The position numbers were made by a program, and so were the translations under genes. 64,000 nucleotides of DNA from positions 8,064,728 to 8,128,727 of the forward strand of contig OX155955.1 in assembly GCA_944548615.1 (NCBI GenBank), in the 5' to 3' direction. The notes beneath the pieces were generated by a model, which had not been told where the DNA came from, ran no database searches, and worked only from the letters and a program-made list of their open reading frames with translations. This document shows, one piece after another, positions 44,911 to 56,999 of this stretch; the first letter of the stretch is position 1; the number at the start of each line of letters is the position of its first letter. The DNA is from Micropterix aruncella (lineage: Eukaryota > Arthropoda > Insecta > Lepidoptera > Micropterigidae).

Positions 44911-45531
44911 TCACCCTACAGTATTAATAAGGTCTTTAGTTTTTGAACGCCCAATATCTAGAAGCCAGTTTTTTACTTTACCTTTAAAAGTTACATAATT
45001 TTTCACGTTTTTCGTGGTTTCACATAGTGAGTTATAAACTTTCGGGGCGATAAAAAAACATTGTCTTCGGGCAAATGTGCTTTTAACCTTTGGAATTGTG
45101 AAAAATTCCTTTCCAGCATTTCTCGTTAAGTACATTTGTTGACTTCTTGCTCTGTACTCTTTAGTTTTGTGAAAGCTTACAAGTCACTGCTTAATAAATA
45201 GCTGGCAGATATCCAAAACCTTAAACTCCGCAAAGAGCTGATTTGAACTGTACTGAGGAGGCTTTTTGTTTATGACTCTTATTAGTAACTTTTGTGCTTT
45301 TAATAGTCGGTCCATTGTTGTTTTTGTACATGAGCCCCACGCTATAATTCCATGCACCCATATACTTTGACCAAGAGCCATATACACCATTCGCAGTGTA
45401 TCTTAACTCAGTACATTCCTAAGTTCGCGGAACACGTACAGTAATATCCTCGTTCGCGCCGTAAGCGATTTTATTTGGCATTCCCAATTGAGTTTGGAAT
45501 CTATTTCTATGCCTAAATATCTAATTTTTTT
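44911..45531 (-). pseudogene. LINE ORF2 C-terminal region, broken
   Basis: Relative to the 20.6-kb copy this part has a 4-bp insertion with a one-base loss near 45532-45542 (frameshift), a TAA at 45405-45403 (AAG-type codon in the other copy), and a TGA at 45186-45184 in place of Cys. Remaining pieces are MVYMALGQSIWVHGIIAWGS... (45390-45184) and a terminal 74-codon frame ending at 44911. Confidence 0.85.
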
Positions 45532-46786
45532 TCAATGTTTAGGTATATGCTCACATTTGGAATTATTCTGGGTTGAAGATACATTGCAGTTAAATTGGTG
45601 AATTTTTAAGGGTAATACGTTGGAGGTTAGGTTGGGTCTGAGTGAAAATGCTAAGTACTTCGTCTTCGAGATATTGAGTGTCAATATATGTCGATCAAGC
45701 CATGTTTTAATACTGTTCAGGGAGCATTGCGCGTCTGTAAACGCTTCATCCCAAGTATCTGCCTCAATTATGACAGCGGTGTCATCTGCAAATGAGATTA
45801 TGGCTCCTTTACCTTCAAGTGTCCTATCACATAAATCATTGACGTACATCAGAAAGAGTAAAGGATCCAATACGCTGCCCTGCGGCACCCCATATAAAAC
45901 ATTATGTTTATTACTTTCCTGATCCCCTATCGCAGTGATATATGACCTTTTTGTAAGAAAACTTTCGAGCCACTCATTAGCTTTACCAGAAATACCAAAA
46001 AGGTGAAGCTTTCTTATTAGGATTGTGTGAGAGACTGTATCAAAGGCTTTAGACAGGTCGAGGAAAGTACCAAGTACTTTTTTCTTTTCGTCAAGTTTTT
46101 TGGCAATAAGTTCTGTAACCGAACTTAGGGCCTCGTTTGCTCCCCGACCTTGTCTAAAGCCATATTGATTGTTTGATAGTAAGTTCGCAGATTCCAGGTG
46201 GTGCATAAGCCTAGATTTGGCCACTTTCTCGATCACTTTTGATACTACACTCAACAGGGAGATCGGGCGATAATTACTAATGTCTTCCTCGTCCCCAGAT
46301 TTAAATATTGGGGTAACTCTGGCATATTTTAAACACTCCGGGAAAATTCCGCTTTCGAAGCTCCGGTTTATGATGTGCGTAAGAGGGCCAGAAATAAAGC
46401 TAGGCACCGTTTTAAGCATGGCCACTTGAACTCCATCTTGACCCGGGGCCGAATCGTCCTTGAGGTCACTTAATATTTGACAGACTTCTTTGATATCGAC
46501 TGGAGTGAATTCAAAATTAAATGAAGTTTGGCTATTGGCTCGTACATTAAAATTATCAGCTAGAGCGGACTCAGTTGTTTTAAGGTTTGACAATATATTT
46601 ACGGCCAGGTTTTGTCCAATGTTACTAAAAAAGTCGTTTGTGTAATTGAGAATTTCTGCATGATGTTCCTCTACGTGTTTTATATCCCCTTTAATATTGA
46701 TAGATGTTATTTTGTGACGCTGAGTTTTACCATATGCAATTTGTTTTATAATACTCCAAGTTTTTTTTTGATCGCCATTTACTTCT
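45532..46786 (-). pseudogene. LINE reverse transcriptase domain, 3' end cut by frameshift
   Basis: Open from just inside the MITE boundary to 45532 (353 aa from the internal Met at 46593). RT motifs are present: FLDLSKAFDTVSH, GVPQGSVLDPLLFLMYVND (one change, G to D after VL, from the other copy) and SFADDTAVI. Separated from its endonuclease by the MITE and from its C-terminus by a frameshift, so no complete ORF2 can be made. Confidence 0.88.
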
Positions 46787-46790
46787 TTAA

Positions 46791-47051
46791 CCCCTCAAGC
46801 CCCGATTGGCCGATATCGGCCACAACACGATTCAGAGTGACGGCCCGTTTTAATTTTATTTTAATTTAATGTGTTTTATTTTATTATGTTTTATTATGTT
46901 AATATGTTTTATTTTAATTATGGGTACAGTCGTTTGACAGTAATTAATGTTTTGGTGAGACAGTGTAATAATTCATTTTTTTTACTAAATTTTACAAAAA
47001 TTTTTTGGGACATCAACCTTTTAATCGGCTGAGGGGCCGAGGCCTGAAGGG
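46791..47051. mobile_element. 261-bp TTAA-flanked MITE (piggyBac-like)
   Basis: Flanked by TTAA on both sides (46787-46790 and 47052-47055). Ends cccctcaagcc and ggcctgaaggg are inverted repeats with two mismatches in 11. TTAA duplication plus C/G-rich ends fits piggyBac-type transposition. It contains a perfect palindrome tggccgatatcggcca at 46807-46822. No coding potential. It is inserted in LINE ORF2, so it is younger than that LINE. Confidence 0.8.
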
Positions 47052-47055
47052 TTAA

Positions 47056-48170
47056 TAACTTCTTTATAGTAATTTGTTTTCGTTTTCTCGATTATTTTTT
47101 TGCATATATTACGATAGCTTTTATATTGATTTTTCAACTGAATATCATTTGGACTTTCTCTGGTTTTCCTATGAAGGCTGTCACGTTTCTTAATACATGA
47201 AACAAGACCGTCTGTGATCCATGGTTTAATTTTTATCTGGGATCTGCTTATTTTAATGACCTTCTCAGTCGTTGCGTATTTTATTCCTTCAGTAATTAGA
47301 CCTAAGAAATTGCGAGTTGCCTTATTTGGATCAGATTCATAGATTATTAGTTCCCAATCAATTGATTTTATATTTTCTACGAACATATTCTTATCTGTAA
47401 TACGTTTTGTAATATATCTGGGCGGTTTTTTTCTAATTTGTTTTGATATGCAGATTCCGGTGGCATAGTGATCTGTAATAGAACACTGAAGTACAAATGA
47501 TCTCATCTCATATTTAGATTTAACCATGAAGTGGTCTAAGCAACTTTGACGATCTCCGTCAACTCTCGTGGGCTTGTCAATTGCTACACCTAGGCCATAA
47601 TGAGCCAATAAATTTAAATAATCGTCTGTTTGTTTGTCGTTTTCACTATATTAATATTGAGATCCCCTACAATTAAAACATTTAAATCCCTGCTAAATTT
47701 TTGTAATAATTTATCTAAAGATTGCAAAAAACCGTAATGTTTGGTTTACTAGGGGATCTATATATTGCTAAAATATTAATATCGTTTTCTAACAGAAGAT
47801 GAAGGCAATTTGCGTCATCGATATCATTTTCTGTGACTACTACCCGTAATTCAGTTTTAACATATACGACTACACCGTCGTTTTGTCGCTGTACTAGGTT
47901 CGTGTTGTAACATACAAACCCATCTATAGTCTTTGGCACACGCATATCGTTGATCCAGCATTCTGTTAGTATTAGGACATCCAACGAATTATCGAACTGG
48001 TCTATAAGAATTAGGAGATCAGCAAAGTTTCTGTTAATACTACGGATATTCATAGATAAAATATTCAGAGACTTTTGTTGGTTTAAATGTTGTTTGCATT
48101 GATTTGGGCAATCGAACTCAATGCAATTAAACCGAGAAAAACGATTATTTGAATCGCATATATCAGTCAT
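47056..48170 (-). pseudogene. LINE ORF2 APE-like endonuclease, frameshifted
   Basis: From ATG 48170 the frame gives SMNIRSINRNFADLL and VLILTECW, the Asn and Glu motifs of APE-like endonucleases, to a stop near 47715. A frameshift in the T/C-run near 47730 leads to VLIVGDLNI (the GD-N motif), and another near 47625 leads to LLAHYGLGVAIDKPTRV, then the Asp-His end (CLDHFMVKS) and a basic linker. Two frameshifts inactivate it. In life the domain nicks target DNA to start reverse transcription. Confidence 0.85.
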
Positions 48171-48682
48171 ATTGAAGAAAATACCAGGCGAATAGGTTCT
48201 CGATGCATTGCAAAAAGTAGGGAGGAAATTTGTAGCTTATTTTTACACAAGAGCTCATTTGACAACTGACAACATAGTAGGCGGAAATGAATTCTGGGTG
48301 ATAAAACTTAAAATCTCCTAATACATAGCGTGAATGTACAAGGTGTATTAAATAATTAAACATATTAAATTCGAGTATTTGGATGTAGAAATTTTTCAGT
48401 GACACTTCTGGATAAGTGTTGTGTGTATGCCACAATTTACAGCGTTCATGTGCAATACTCATAAGTGTAAATGAATACCAGATAAACACATTTTACAAAA
48501 TAATTATTAGATATTTTAGTATACAATAGTGAGAGTTATTTGTTATATAAATAGTTAATAAATTATATATTATTAATAATAATTTCATACATACTGAAGC
48601 TACTTCAAGAACGAATCGAAAGATTTTAATGAAAGCCGTTTTTTGTTCAAGGGAATTTGTAGCAAAGCGTTCTACCAAAGAC
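48171..48682 (-). other. spacer between LINE ORF1 and ORF2
   Basis: About 500 bp of AT-rich sequence between the ORF1 stop and the ORF2 ATG. Overlapping minus-strand ORFs at 48163-48489 and 48493-48804 have no family motif and lie out of frame with ORF1. Confidence 0.5.
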
Positions 48683-49807
48683 TTAAGACATAGCATCCAA
48701 GGTCGATTCATTTTTGATTTGAAAAGTTTTAGCGTTTTTTTGCTTTTTGAGAAATATTTTTCCGTGTTTAAACCAGCAAAAAGCAAAGTGCTTCTCTTTC
48801 GCAAACTTCCTGGCGATCATATATATGTACTTTGCTCGCTGAGTCAGGTGTTCGGAAATAAATATTGGTTGCTTATCGCATAGCAAGTTAATATGGCTAG
48901 AGTTAAGTTTTTCGCTATTATTTTTGCTTTTTTTGTTGAAAGCCTTTGTAGAGGTTAAGAAATTATCCCTTTGGATCTGGGTTGCAAATTTTATAATTAT
49001 TGATTTTGGATTCCCTCTTGCAGCGGTTGCGTTGTGTTTCCTCTCCATTGATATAATTTGTTTGACGTCCCCATTGAAGTCTATGGTCTTCGCTATGTCC
49101 AATATATATTGCGACAGATTTTCCCGAGGATGTTCCGGCACACCACGTATTTCTACATCCGTTGCGATTTTGTGAGCTTCAATAAGATCGATCTTTTCCT
49201 CCAGGAAAGACACCCGCTTTGACAGGTTGATGTTAGAGTCCTCCAGCCTTTTCACTACCTTAAACTTATTGTCGATGTCTGCCATCCGTTGGTTTATTTC
49301 ATCGTATTTATTTGAAATGACGGTAATGGCTTCTAAGACAGCGCAATTTTGAGCGGCAATTTCAGCATGCTTTTCAGCTGCGGTTTCGGCCTGTTTGTTG
49401 CTGAAGAGCAGAAGTTTGTCTTCAAGCATTCCTGCAATATGAGCCTTAAAATTGTTCAGCTCCTTTTTGAAAGTAGTCTCCGACATGAGGGAACTGGTCA
49501 GCTGGCGGGTTGATCTCGATATCGTATGCGAGATTAACGGAGAATGAAGAGAGATGTTAGGATCGCTGCTGCAGGCACTCGTAGCACTGATAGAAAGAGG
49601 GGTAAGTGCTGTTTTCGGTGCTTTGTCCTCCAAGCAAACATCACATTTCCAGGTTTTTAAAGTAGTCTTGCCGATCTTTTTATTTGAAGTGCAAGTCGTG
49701 TGGAACGCCTTTTTGCACTCCGTACACTTTACTACCGCAGTGGCGTCTTTTATATCCGTATCACATTTTTTACAAATTACGGAGGCGAATGACGGTACCA
49801 TTGCCAC
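48683..49807 (-). CDS. LINE ORF1: PHD-like zinc finger, coiled coil and FP-like domain
   Basis: An intact 374-aa frame. Residues about 12-58 form a C4HC3 PHD-like finger (CKKC ... CTEC ... H-TTC ... CDVC). Residues about 105-215 are charged and heptad-like, a likely coiled coil (AAEKHAEIAAQNCAVLEA, RVSFLEEKIDLIEAHK). Residues about 215-360 resemble the baculovirus FP/25K-like domain found in ORF1 of insect LINEs (VEIRGVPEHPRENLSQYI). Such proteins bind element RNA and act as chaperone and multimer in the ribonucleoprotein. The start at 49807 is the first Met, just before the finger. ORF1 is open although ORF2 is dead. It is a mobile-element gene, not a host PHD protein. Confidence 0.8.
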   Translation of the reverse strand: MAMVPSFASVICKKCDTDIKDATAVVKCTECKKAFHTTCTSNKKIGKTTLKTWKCDVCLEDKAPKTALTPLSISATSACSSDPNISLHSPLISHTISRSTRQLTSSLMSETTFKKELNNFKAHIAGMLEDKLLLFSNKQAETAAEKHAEIAAQNCAVLEAITVISNKYDEINQRMADIDNKFKVVKRLEDSNINLSKRVSFLEEKIDLIEAHKIATDVEIRGVPEHPRENLSQYILDIAKTIDFNGDVKQIISMERKHNATAARGNPKSIIIKFATQIQRDNFLTSTKAFNKKSKNNSEKLNSSHINLLCDKQPIFISEHLTQRAKYIYMIARKFAKEKHFAFCWFKHGKIFLKKQKNAKTFQIKNESTLDAMS

Positions 49808-49860
49808 TACTGGCAGTATTTTTTTTCGTTATTCCACTAGTCAATCCTAGATGGCGCTGA

Positions 49861-51250
49861 GTTAGTCCTGCGTTTAATAATTTTTGAAATTTCCACGAGA
49901 TGCCGCAGTAGGCCGATTTAATTAAATTGTGTATTTTGTTTTTTTTTTTTGATATGGCAATTTAATTCTCCTGTCTCATGCGTATAGTTAAACACCGATG
50001 GATGGCGCTCGCGTATCTATTTTAATTAAAAATATTTTAGCCGGACCAAGTATCGATCCCAGGCACTCACGATAGGCAAATTGCAGTTCGGCGACGAAAC
50101 GACGGGGCTTATGTCCGACTGGTCGCTGCAGTAATAATTACGTATATACAGCGATGGTATTGTGTTTTTAGATTGTATCTGTTGGTGGTTTTCCGCTCGA
50201 TTGTAGGTGACCACTATTTAATTAAAATGTCTTTTTTCTACGTACGGTTTGGCGTTCGAGATTTTCACATATGCCACTTTACTCACTGAGGAATTTGCTA
50301 TCGGTAGGTATCAAGTTAAGATAGATTCGCACACTTTATCACACTTTTATTCGTAAAAAATGATGCAGCTAACAATAATTCGTCAGTTCGCTAACAAGAT
50401 TATATATGCTTTTCGAGATTATATATGAATTATATTATATATGCTTTTCAAGATTATATATGAATTATATATACTGTAAGTCACTTTCTGTAACAATAGT
50501 CGTGTTTTTTATTCTTTTCAATATATTTACTCATTATGTATAGCAATCTCTTGTAGGAAAAAATCTGACATACAAACTGGTTTTTTTTAAAGAAAGTGAA
50601 AATGAAAAAAAATATTGATATAAATTATTCTTTAGTCTTAGGTACAGAGTTACCCCTTGAAAGGTTTTTGTGGTGTCACTACCACCCCGTATATGTATGT
50701 ACCAGAGTACGTAAGCGTATTTAGAAGGGTGGTAAAGCGACTCAACCTCATTTCCGAGATAGGCCGTTAGATAGCGCCTTCGTGTGGGGGCGCTGAAGAG
50801 GTCGCTTCCTGCTCTTGATTTTCTATGAGAACCTAAGGCCGCCGCCCGTCGCCCCGAGATGACGGGACACTTCACACAATAATATGTTAACGAGCGGAAG
50901 CGCGGGCGGGCTGTGTCCTCTTACGTACATCGTTGACTCAAGGTTCCCTTTTGAATTTTCTTCGTTCGATATATCATATTTATTTTTTCTTAGTGTAGTT
51001 CAGAAAATTGCTTTATTTTGCTACCTTAACCTCTAACGTGCGGCGAATTTTTTAAATACTTTAGCAATCGCGTCCGTGTAAAATTTATACGAGAAACTGT
51101 AATTTCAGCATACAATCGTCCTTTCAAAATCGTTCCGGATATAACCGGTTTTTAACATTGAAGACAATATTCCCTCCAAGTTGCTGGAGCGTGGTTGGCC
51201 GCTTGTATAGTATTTAGCAAGCTTTAAATGTACTGAGAACGTCTTGTATA
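49861..51250. other. no host gene; probable LINE 5' region and AT-rich DNA
   Basis: Positions 49808 to about 50330 probably include the LINE 5' UTR (gatggcgct occurs at 49852 and 50002). A 42-bp tandem duplication (attatatatgcttttc...) is at about 50398-50475. The ORF at 50534-50875 has no family motif. Confidence 0.4.
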
Positions 51251-52301
51251 TACTTTATTTATTTATTTATTTATTTATTTTCATAATAAATCAACATTAC
51301 AGTTTCTACCAATCCGTTGATATGCAATATACACATAGATATAAAAAAAAATAGAATTCTTACAAGTACATACATAACATGTTTAAATAAGCGGTAAATA
51401 CAAATACCGGCATTAAGAATAGAAAAACTTACAAACTTACAGTACATAAGAGTGAAAACAGTTTATATTATTCTGCCATAAACAAGTAGCGCAATGCCCA
51501 CACCTTGAAGAGATGCGGGCTCGCTGTAAAAATATCAAAGTCTGGCGCTGTCGAACATAGCGCATTTATGTGCCGCAAAGCTCGTGTAAGCAGACTCCAT
51601 CGACTTAGGTTGGTGCGCGAGGACGGCTCCGCAAATAGATTATGAATGCGAGCACGATTATAATTGTCCGGGACAAAGAGACAAACCTTCGCTAGCATGC
51701 TAGGATTATCAACTCTTCCCCTAATCAGCTTGAAAACATGGGCCATGGCAAGCATTTCTCTACGCAACTTAAGAGAGTTATAGCCCACCATGCCTAGTAG
51801 GAAACTAGTAGGGTATAATTACGGATAATATCCGTACTGCTTAAAATATATAAATCGTAAGAATCATTTTTGAATTTTTTCCAACATAGTGATATAAAGA
51901 TCCTGATGTGGATTCCATATAACTGCATTCGTTTCCAATCTGCTTCTCACAATTGAATTATACAATGTATGCATAACCCGTACATTGTGAAAATGCTTTA
52001 GGTTGCGAATAACAAACCCTAGTAGCTTAAAAGAGGACTTAGACAAATTAGCAATGTGCTCCTTGAACGTAAGCTGGGAATCAAAGAGAACTCCTAGATC
52101 CTTTACCTTCTCAACCATAGTTAGCACCTCATCAGTGATGGAGTAATCATAAATCAGAGGTGCGGTCGATCTAGTATATGTCATCACTGAACATTTGGAT
52201 ATATTGAATGAGAGATTTTTATTCTGGCTCCAAGCCCAGACGGCATCAATATCACGCTGGAAAAGCTTGCAGGCCTCAGCAGTTCCAGTGGACATGTACA
52301 A
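51251..52301 (-). pseudogene. Jockey-group LINE, RT C-terminal part (different family)
   Basis: A (TTTA)n run at 51253-51280 marks the 3' tail. On the minus strand 52301-51864 encodes WAWSQNKNLSFNISKCSVMT, then VKDLGVLFDSQLTFKEHI, the region downstream of FADD in Jockey-group RTs. A frameshift follows, and 51791-51468 gives the C-terminus (RVDNPSMLAKVCLFVPDN, SRWSLLTRALRHINAL). 5'-truncated after the catalytic motifs. Its sequence differs from the 20/45-kb and 62-kb families. Confidence 0.82.
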
Positions 52302-52784
52302 TTTTATACAATTTATACTCCACCCCTGCTTATTTAAGTATTATACATTTATATGTTCTCTTTAATTTTTAATTAATATACTATTCCTGCAGTTAAAATT
52401 CAACCCACTGTTCAGGCAATTGGGTGATTACGCAGTCATAAATGTGTATTGGAAAAGAAAAATAATACAGAGTCAATGAAATATTACAGTGGTAATTATT
52501 ATACATGTAAAGGACACTCTCAAGCCGAAGTTTTGTACACTAATTGTCAAAATAAAACTTCTTCAAGTCCATACATTCAAATTATAGATTCACCTCAAAT
52601 ACAAATATTATTATGTTACTATATTGCTTATTTGTTATATTTTATATTTGTTTCGCATAGGCAAAGATGTGTTTTACAAATTATACGTTTATTTATTATG
52701 AAAACATATTTATTTATAAAATTAGTTATTTTGACTGCGTAAAAAAACAGTTATCTCTTGCTTAATTCATGATAATATGTTGCG
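52302..52784. other. no gene recognised
   Basis: AT-rich. The 97-aa ORF at 52449-52742 has low-complexity hydrophobic content and no family motif. Confidence 0.35.
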
Positions 52785-53110
52785 TTGTATAAAATGTATA
52801 CGGCGTATACATTTTATAAAATATATAAAATGCGTATACATTTTATAAAATGTATATATAAAGCGTATACATTTTATAAAATGTATACGTATACATTTTA
52901 AATGTATAAATTTTATAAGCGTATACATATGTATACATATACATTTTATATGTATACGTTTTATAAGCGTATACGTTTACATTTTATAAGCGTATACATT
53001 TTATAAATGTATACGTATACATTTTATATATTTTATAAAATGTATACATTTTATAAAGCGTATACATTTTATAAAATATATAAAATGTATACGCTGTCTA
53101 AAATGTATAC
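52785..53110. repeat. GTATAC/TTTTATAA satellite-like array
   Basis: About 325 bp made of permuted gtatacattttataa units on both orientations, highly self-complementary (for example gcgtatacattttataaaatg). Period is irregular, about 15-40 bp. Confidence 0.85.
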
Positions 53111-53296
53111 GCCTAGGCGCTCATGTTAAATTTTACGAAGCGCCCGCCGAAAGGTTAAGTAATATATAGGACTCTTATAAGAGTTCGGTGACTACATGGC
53201 GAATAGTAAAGGATTTAGTAATAGATATATTTGATCCATAAGGTATTATTGGCAATGGAAATGGTTGAAAATGGAGATAGCCACTTCTTTTTTTTC

Positions 53297-53560
53297 TTAA
53301 TGTGCCTCTCTGACTAGTGAAGGTTGGCAGCCAGTTCTGTATATTTCTTTTTTGTTCAGCGCCAGGCAAAACGTAATCCCGGTCCATTCAACGATGTTCC
53401 GCAACCAAGGTTTCCGTCTACGGACATGTCTCCTCTCTCCTGCAATTTTTCCCATAATAATTAGTTGCAGCAGGTCGCACCTGGCGTGCCTAACCACGTG
53501 ACCCGGATATGCAGCTGTGCGCTGTTTGATGGTCTTAACGCTTCTCATGACTTTGAGATG
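53297..53560 (-). pseudogene. RTE-like LINE ORF2 C-terminal remnant
   Basis: The minus strand reads MRSVKTIKQRTAAYPGHVVR, then LLQLIIMGKIAGERRHVRRR and KPWLRNIVEWTG. This is the C-terminal pattern of insect endonuclease-reverse transcriptases (GHvvR ... GKi.G.R..GRR..sWLrn). No catalytic region is nearby and the frame ends at a stop near 53297. Assignment to RTE/BovB type is inferred from memory of the pattern. Confidence 0.65.
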
Positions 53561-53577
53561 AAAGGGGTAGTACTATA

Positions 53578-53644
53578 TACGTAGGGGGCGATTATAATCG
53601 CCGGCGTACGTAATGATGTTATGTCATCGATAATTATCGATGAC
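53578..53644. repeat. cluster of palindromes
   Basis: An imperfect 35-bp palindrome (53578-53612) has a perfect 16-bp core, ggcgattataatcgcc (53587-53602). It is followed by a perfect 22-bp palindrome at 53623-53644 (gtcatcgataa and its complement). A shorter one, tggcactgtgtgcca, lies near 53760. Confidence 0.7.
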
Positions 53645-56600
53645 ACATTTGATTGGTATGCGCAACACTAACGGTTTAGGTACCTGGGCGTTACGCCGGC
53701 CATAAGACCCGTAAGTGCAAGAGAGCGTGCTATATGCGCTACTCCGTTCCTACGTTTTATGGCACTGTGTGCCAGAAGCGTTCGGACAAACTATAGACAT
53801 ATATCATCCTCGACATATTAAACTTAGAGACTTGAAATTTGGTACACAGATGCAATGTTAGGTCGAAATCACATTGTGATATTTTGGTTGGAATATCTCA
53901 TATACAAGCTGAATAAATAATACTTAAATTCCGCCATACAAATGTATAGAAAATCAAACATTTAAATTTGCGCCATCGTGCGTTTGATATCGCGCCACGC
54001 ACATTAGAACTTCACATCTTCATTTCATTGTGTTGTGTCGCTCGTTCGAAATTCAAGAGTGTAATGGCAAATTTTACGGTGACACGCGTTTGCAATTCGA
54101 TTTTCAAATTGAATGAGGTGACCTCCTCGGATAATTACAGGGAAAGTTTTAAGGTGACACAGCCGATTTTCTTTTTACCGACAAATTCATCCTGTAATAT
54201 TTTTGCAGTCAATGCCGCGCTTTAAGCATAAATCACAACTTCTACCAAAACGGGAGTTTGAATAATATAGATTAGTGTCGTCGTAAATAAACAAAATATA
54301 AGTGGACTAAAATAACAAACTGCCATTAATCCGTCGAGAAAGAGATTAATTGAAATTGTTCACTCTGTCGGTCCATTCAAAATTACCTCGGCGCAGGCTT
54401 TCAGTTACACGTAATGGTGTTATAAATATTTCTGATTAGCCGAGGCGGGCCTGAAGTTAAGAGTCAAGCAAAGTCGGCACCGAAAAGTTTCTAGAACTTT
54501 GCTGAGCGGAATCGCCTTGATTAATTCGCCCAAACGAACGTTAAAATAATACCGACTTGCTTTTGTTTGTCAACGCCATCAAAATCAGGGAATAAATAAA
54601 TAAGAAAGCAGAGGTGATGCGAGAAGCAGCAAAGAATTCCAGAATAAAATAGGCCCTAAATATCTGTGTTTTTACTTTTCTCTTTGTCTCTTTATTTTAG
54701 AGATCGCTACGTTTAGTCGGGCAGCGGCGAGTTTTTTGCGATCCTCCAGCAGTTTCGAGAGACTATTTTCTCATTAGTCCTATAATAGTTTACAAACAAT
54801 GTCAAATATCGTCATCGATTTTTTACAAAATTATACAGTATTTGAATTATATAGAACTCGTAAATTATATAAACGGAAATGACACAATATGCAGGAAGTA
54901 TGTAGGAAAAATTGTTTGTAGGCGAACGAGACTGGCGTGCGGGTTCCACCGATATTCGATGACGACTGAGCAATTAGTGGTCCGCGTGACGCTCGGCCGC
55001 AGCGATGCGAGCGAATGGGCCAATAAAAACACGAGCAACGGCCTAACAGACAACGGCCCCTCCAAAAAGTATGCATAATCTTTAGAGCACCGTCATACGT
55101 AGTAAAGTGCGATGCAATACTTTTTGGGACACGAGACAGAGTGCGGCGAGTACAGTCAATTCACCGACTAATATAAGCACACACATTGTATTACATCAAA
55201 TCATTCATACTTAAAAAGCCAACTAGTTCCTAAATATTTTCAATAAGAGTCGTAAAGTATTCATATATTTTCACGGTGAATTCCCTCAGCTGCATAGGAC
55301 ATCATAGGTGACTAGCCAGGCATAAGCATAATAATCAATGTGATGCTATTCTGATACCACATGTATGAATGATAAGGGACAAGTAATATTTATACTTTTT
55401 TGGAAAAAAAATACACCGTTAATTTTGAAACAAACCTCATGCCGCTTCTAATTAGGCAGAGCCTGTTCTAAGGAGTATACCAAAACAAATTACTAAAAGA
55501 AAAAACTGCCAAACAAAAATTCGCAAGCAAAATAAACAATCAGTAAACCATAATAATTTCACCACTATAAATACCAAATAATAAATAATTATTTATAATA
55601 TTATTATAGAATAATCATAAATACGTATATAGCACAAATTAATAAAAATATTTATATATGTACCTATGTTAAAATTGTGATAAATACTTTTTCCGTCTCT
55701 CTACTACAAGGCGATATAACCATTATATAAGGCGATATTTTTTTTGTTTACTGATTATTCTCAATACGTTTTTATTTATAATATTAGCCGTTATTGTAGA
55801 AAGAAAAATGTAGTGACGTCCAAAAGACGTCAGACGTTACGGCACTTTGAAGTTTTCTTATAAAGACCTGTTCTCCTACTATTTTCCGTAATAAAATTAT
55901 ATTTATTTCTAATGGTATTTTTGACTTGATATAACTATAGTTTTCTGTCGTCAAAACGTTTATCATCTGAAAGTATCTGCAGTATTGTTGATCCTATTTA
56001 TGTAGTGTGATAATAGCTACTCAGTATTTTTGCTTTGTACCCTCACATAGAATCATCCGGGGATCATCACTAAAACCACGAAATTTAAATACGGTTTCTG
56101 TTGATATCAGTTCAATTTGTAACTTTAAAATCTTCAGCATCTTTCAGTGATATCTAAATTTCATAAGTATGTAAAATCTGCCGACATTTATTTATTCTTG
56201 TTCCTTCAATAGCATTTAAAATTTACTCAAATCCGAGTTGTAGCAGAAGGAAAAACTTATTGACAAGTCTTTTATCCTCGGAATTAAGGGCGTAGCGAAG
56301 CGGCGGCGAGATAACGAGGGCTGAAAATGTGGAAAAACTTTCCAATTCAAATGAGTTGAGGAAAGTGCCTAATGATACCGTAGACTGAATGATTAAGTGG
56401 CCTATTTTAGAGGGAAGGAGGGGGAAAAGTATAGCCCAAGAGAGAACGCTGGGATTTCATAAACGGTTCAAAATATTACCGGCCCTTCCGGGATTAACAT
56501 GAATAATGTTTTAAATAAAGACAAACAAAAGTAACTGGTTTGCAAATGAAGTGTTCTACCTAATGGTTTTGCTTTGAATTATTTTTATTTGTAATAGAAA

Positions 56601-56999
56601 TTGTTAATCGTAAATTTCTGGAATTTTTGTCTACTGCATTATTTCCTACATCAGGTGCACGTGTTGTCTGTGACCGCATATTAAAATATCCTTTTCTTAA
56701 ATTATATCTGTGACCGTGCATCAAAGTATCGCTTTTTATTATTTTTTTCTTAATATTTATTATATTCATCAACCCGCCATAGTTTCTAGAAGAACTTTGG
56801 CTGCATACATATACATCTTAGTACTTAGAATACGGGCTTATTGCATATTTGGGGTAAATTGCAGCAAAGTCCGTCAAAATACCAAAAGATTGTTTGGTGA
56901 GACTAATTAGTAAATAAAGCTGTGTCATCTGTGCCATGGTCATCTGATTGAGGTGCTTGGAAGAAGCTAAATAGAGTGTAACCTATTCTCCTATATTAT
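53645..56999. other. no gene recognised; probable intron
   Basis: AT-rich. An inverted repeat (ctccaaaaagtatgcat at about 55060 and atgcaatactttttgg at about 55112) is near a GC-richer patch (54920-55050). At 56770-56930 the plus strand has a faint LINE-like reading (YGLIAYLG) too weak to call. Other ORFs have no motifs. Confidence 0.35.

Larger units (their letters stand above)
44403..49860 (-). mobile_element. near full-length CR1/Jockey-group LINE, inactivated
   Basis: Same family as the 20.6-kb copy. On the minus strand it runs ORF1 (49807-48683), a spacer, ORF2 endonuclease (48170 to about 47020), a MITE insertion (46791-47051), RT (46786-45532) and broken C-terminal frames (to 44911), 3' UTR and AAATA tail at 44403. 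ORF2 carries several frameshifts and stops, while ORF1 is open. The 5' UTR probably extends beyond 49860, but the end was not located. Confidence 0.88.

Noticed and set aside
48683..49807. A host PHD-finger gene
   Set aside because: PHD-like finger plus coiled coil plus FP-like domain directly upstream of endonuclease-RT on the same strand is a LINE ORF1.
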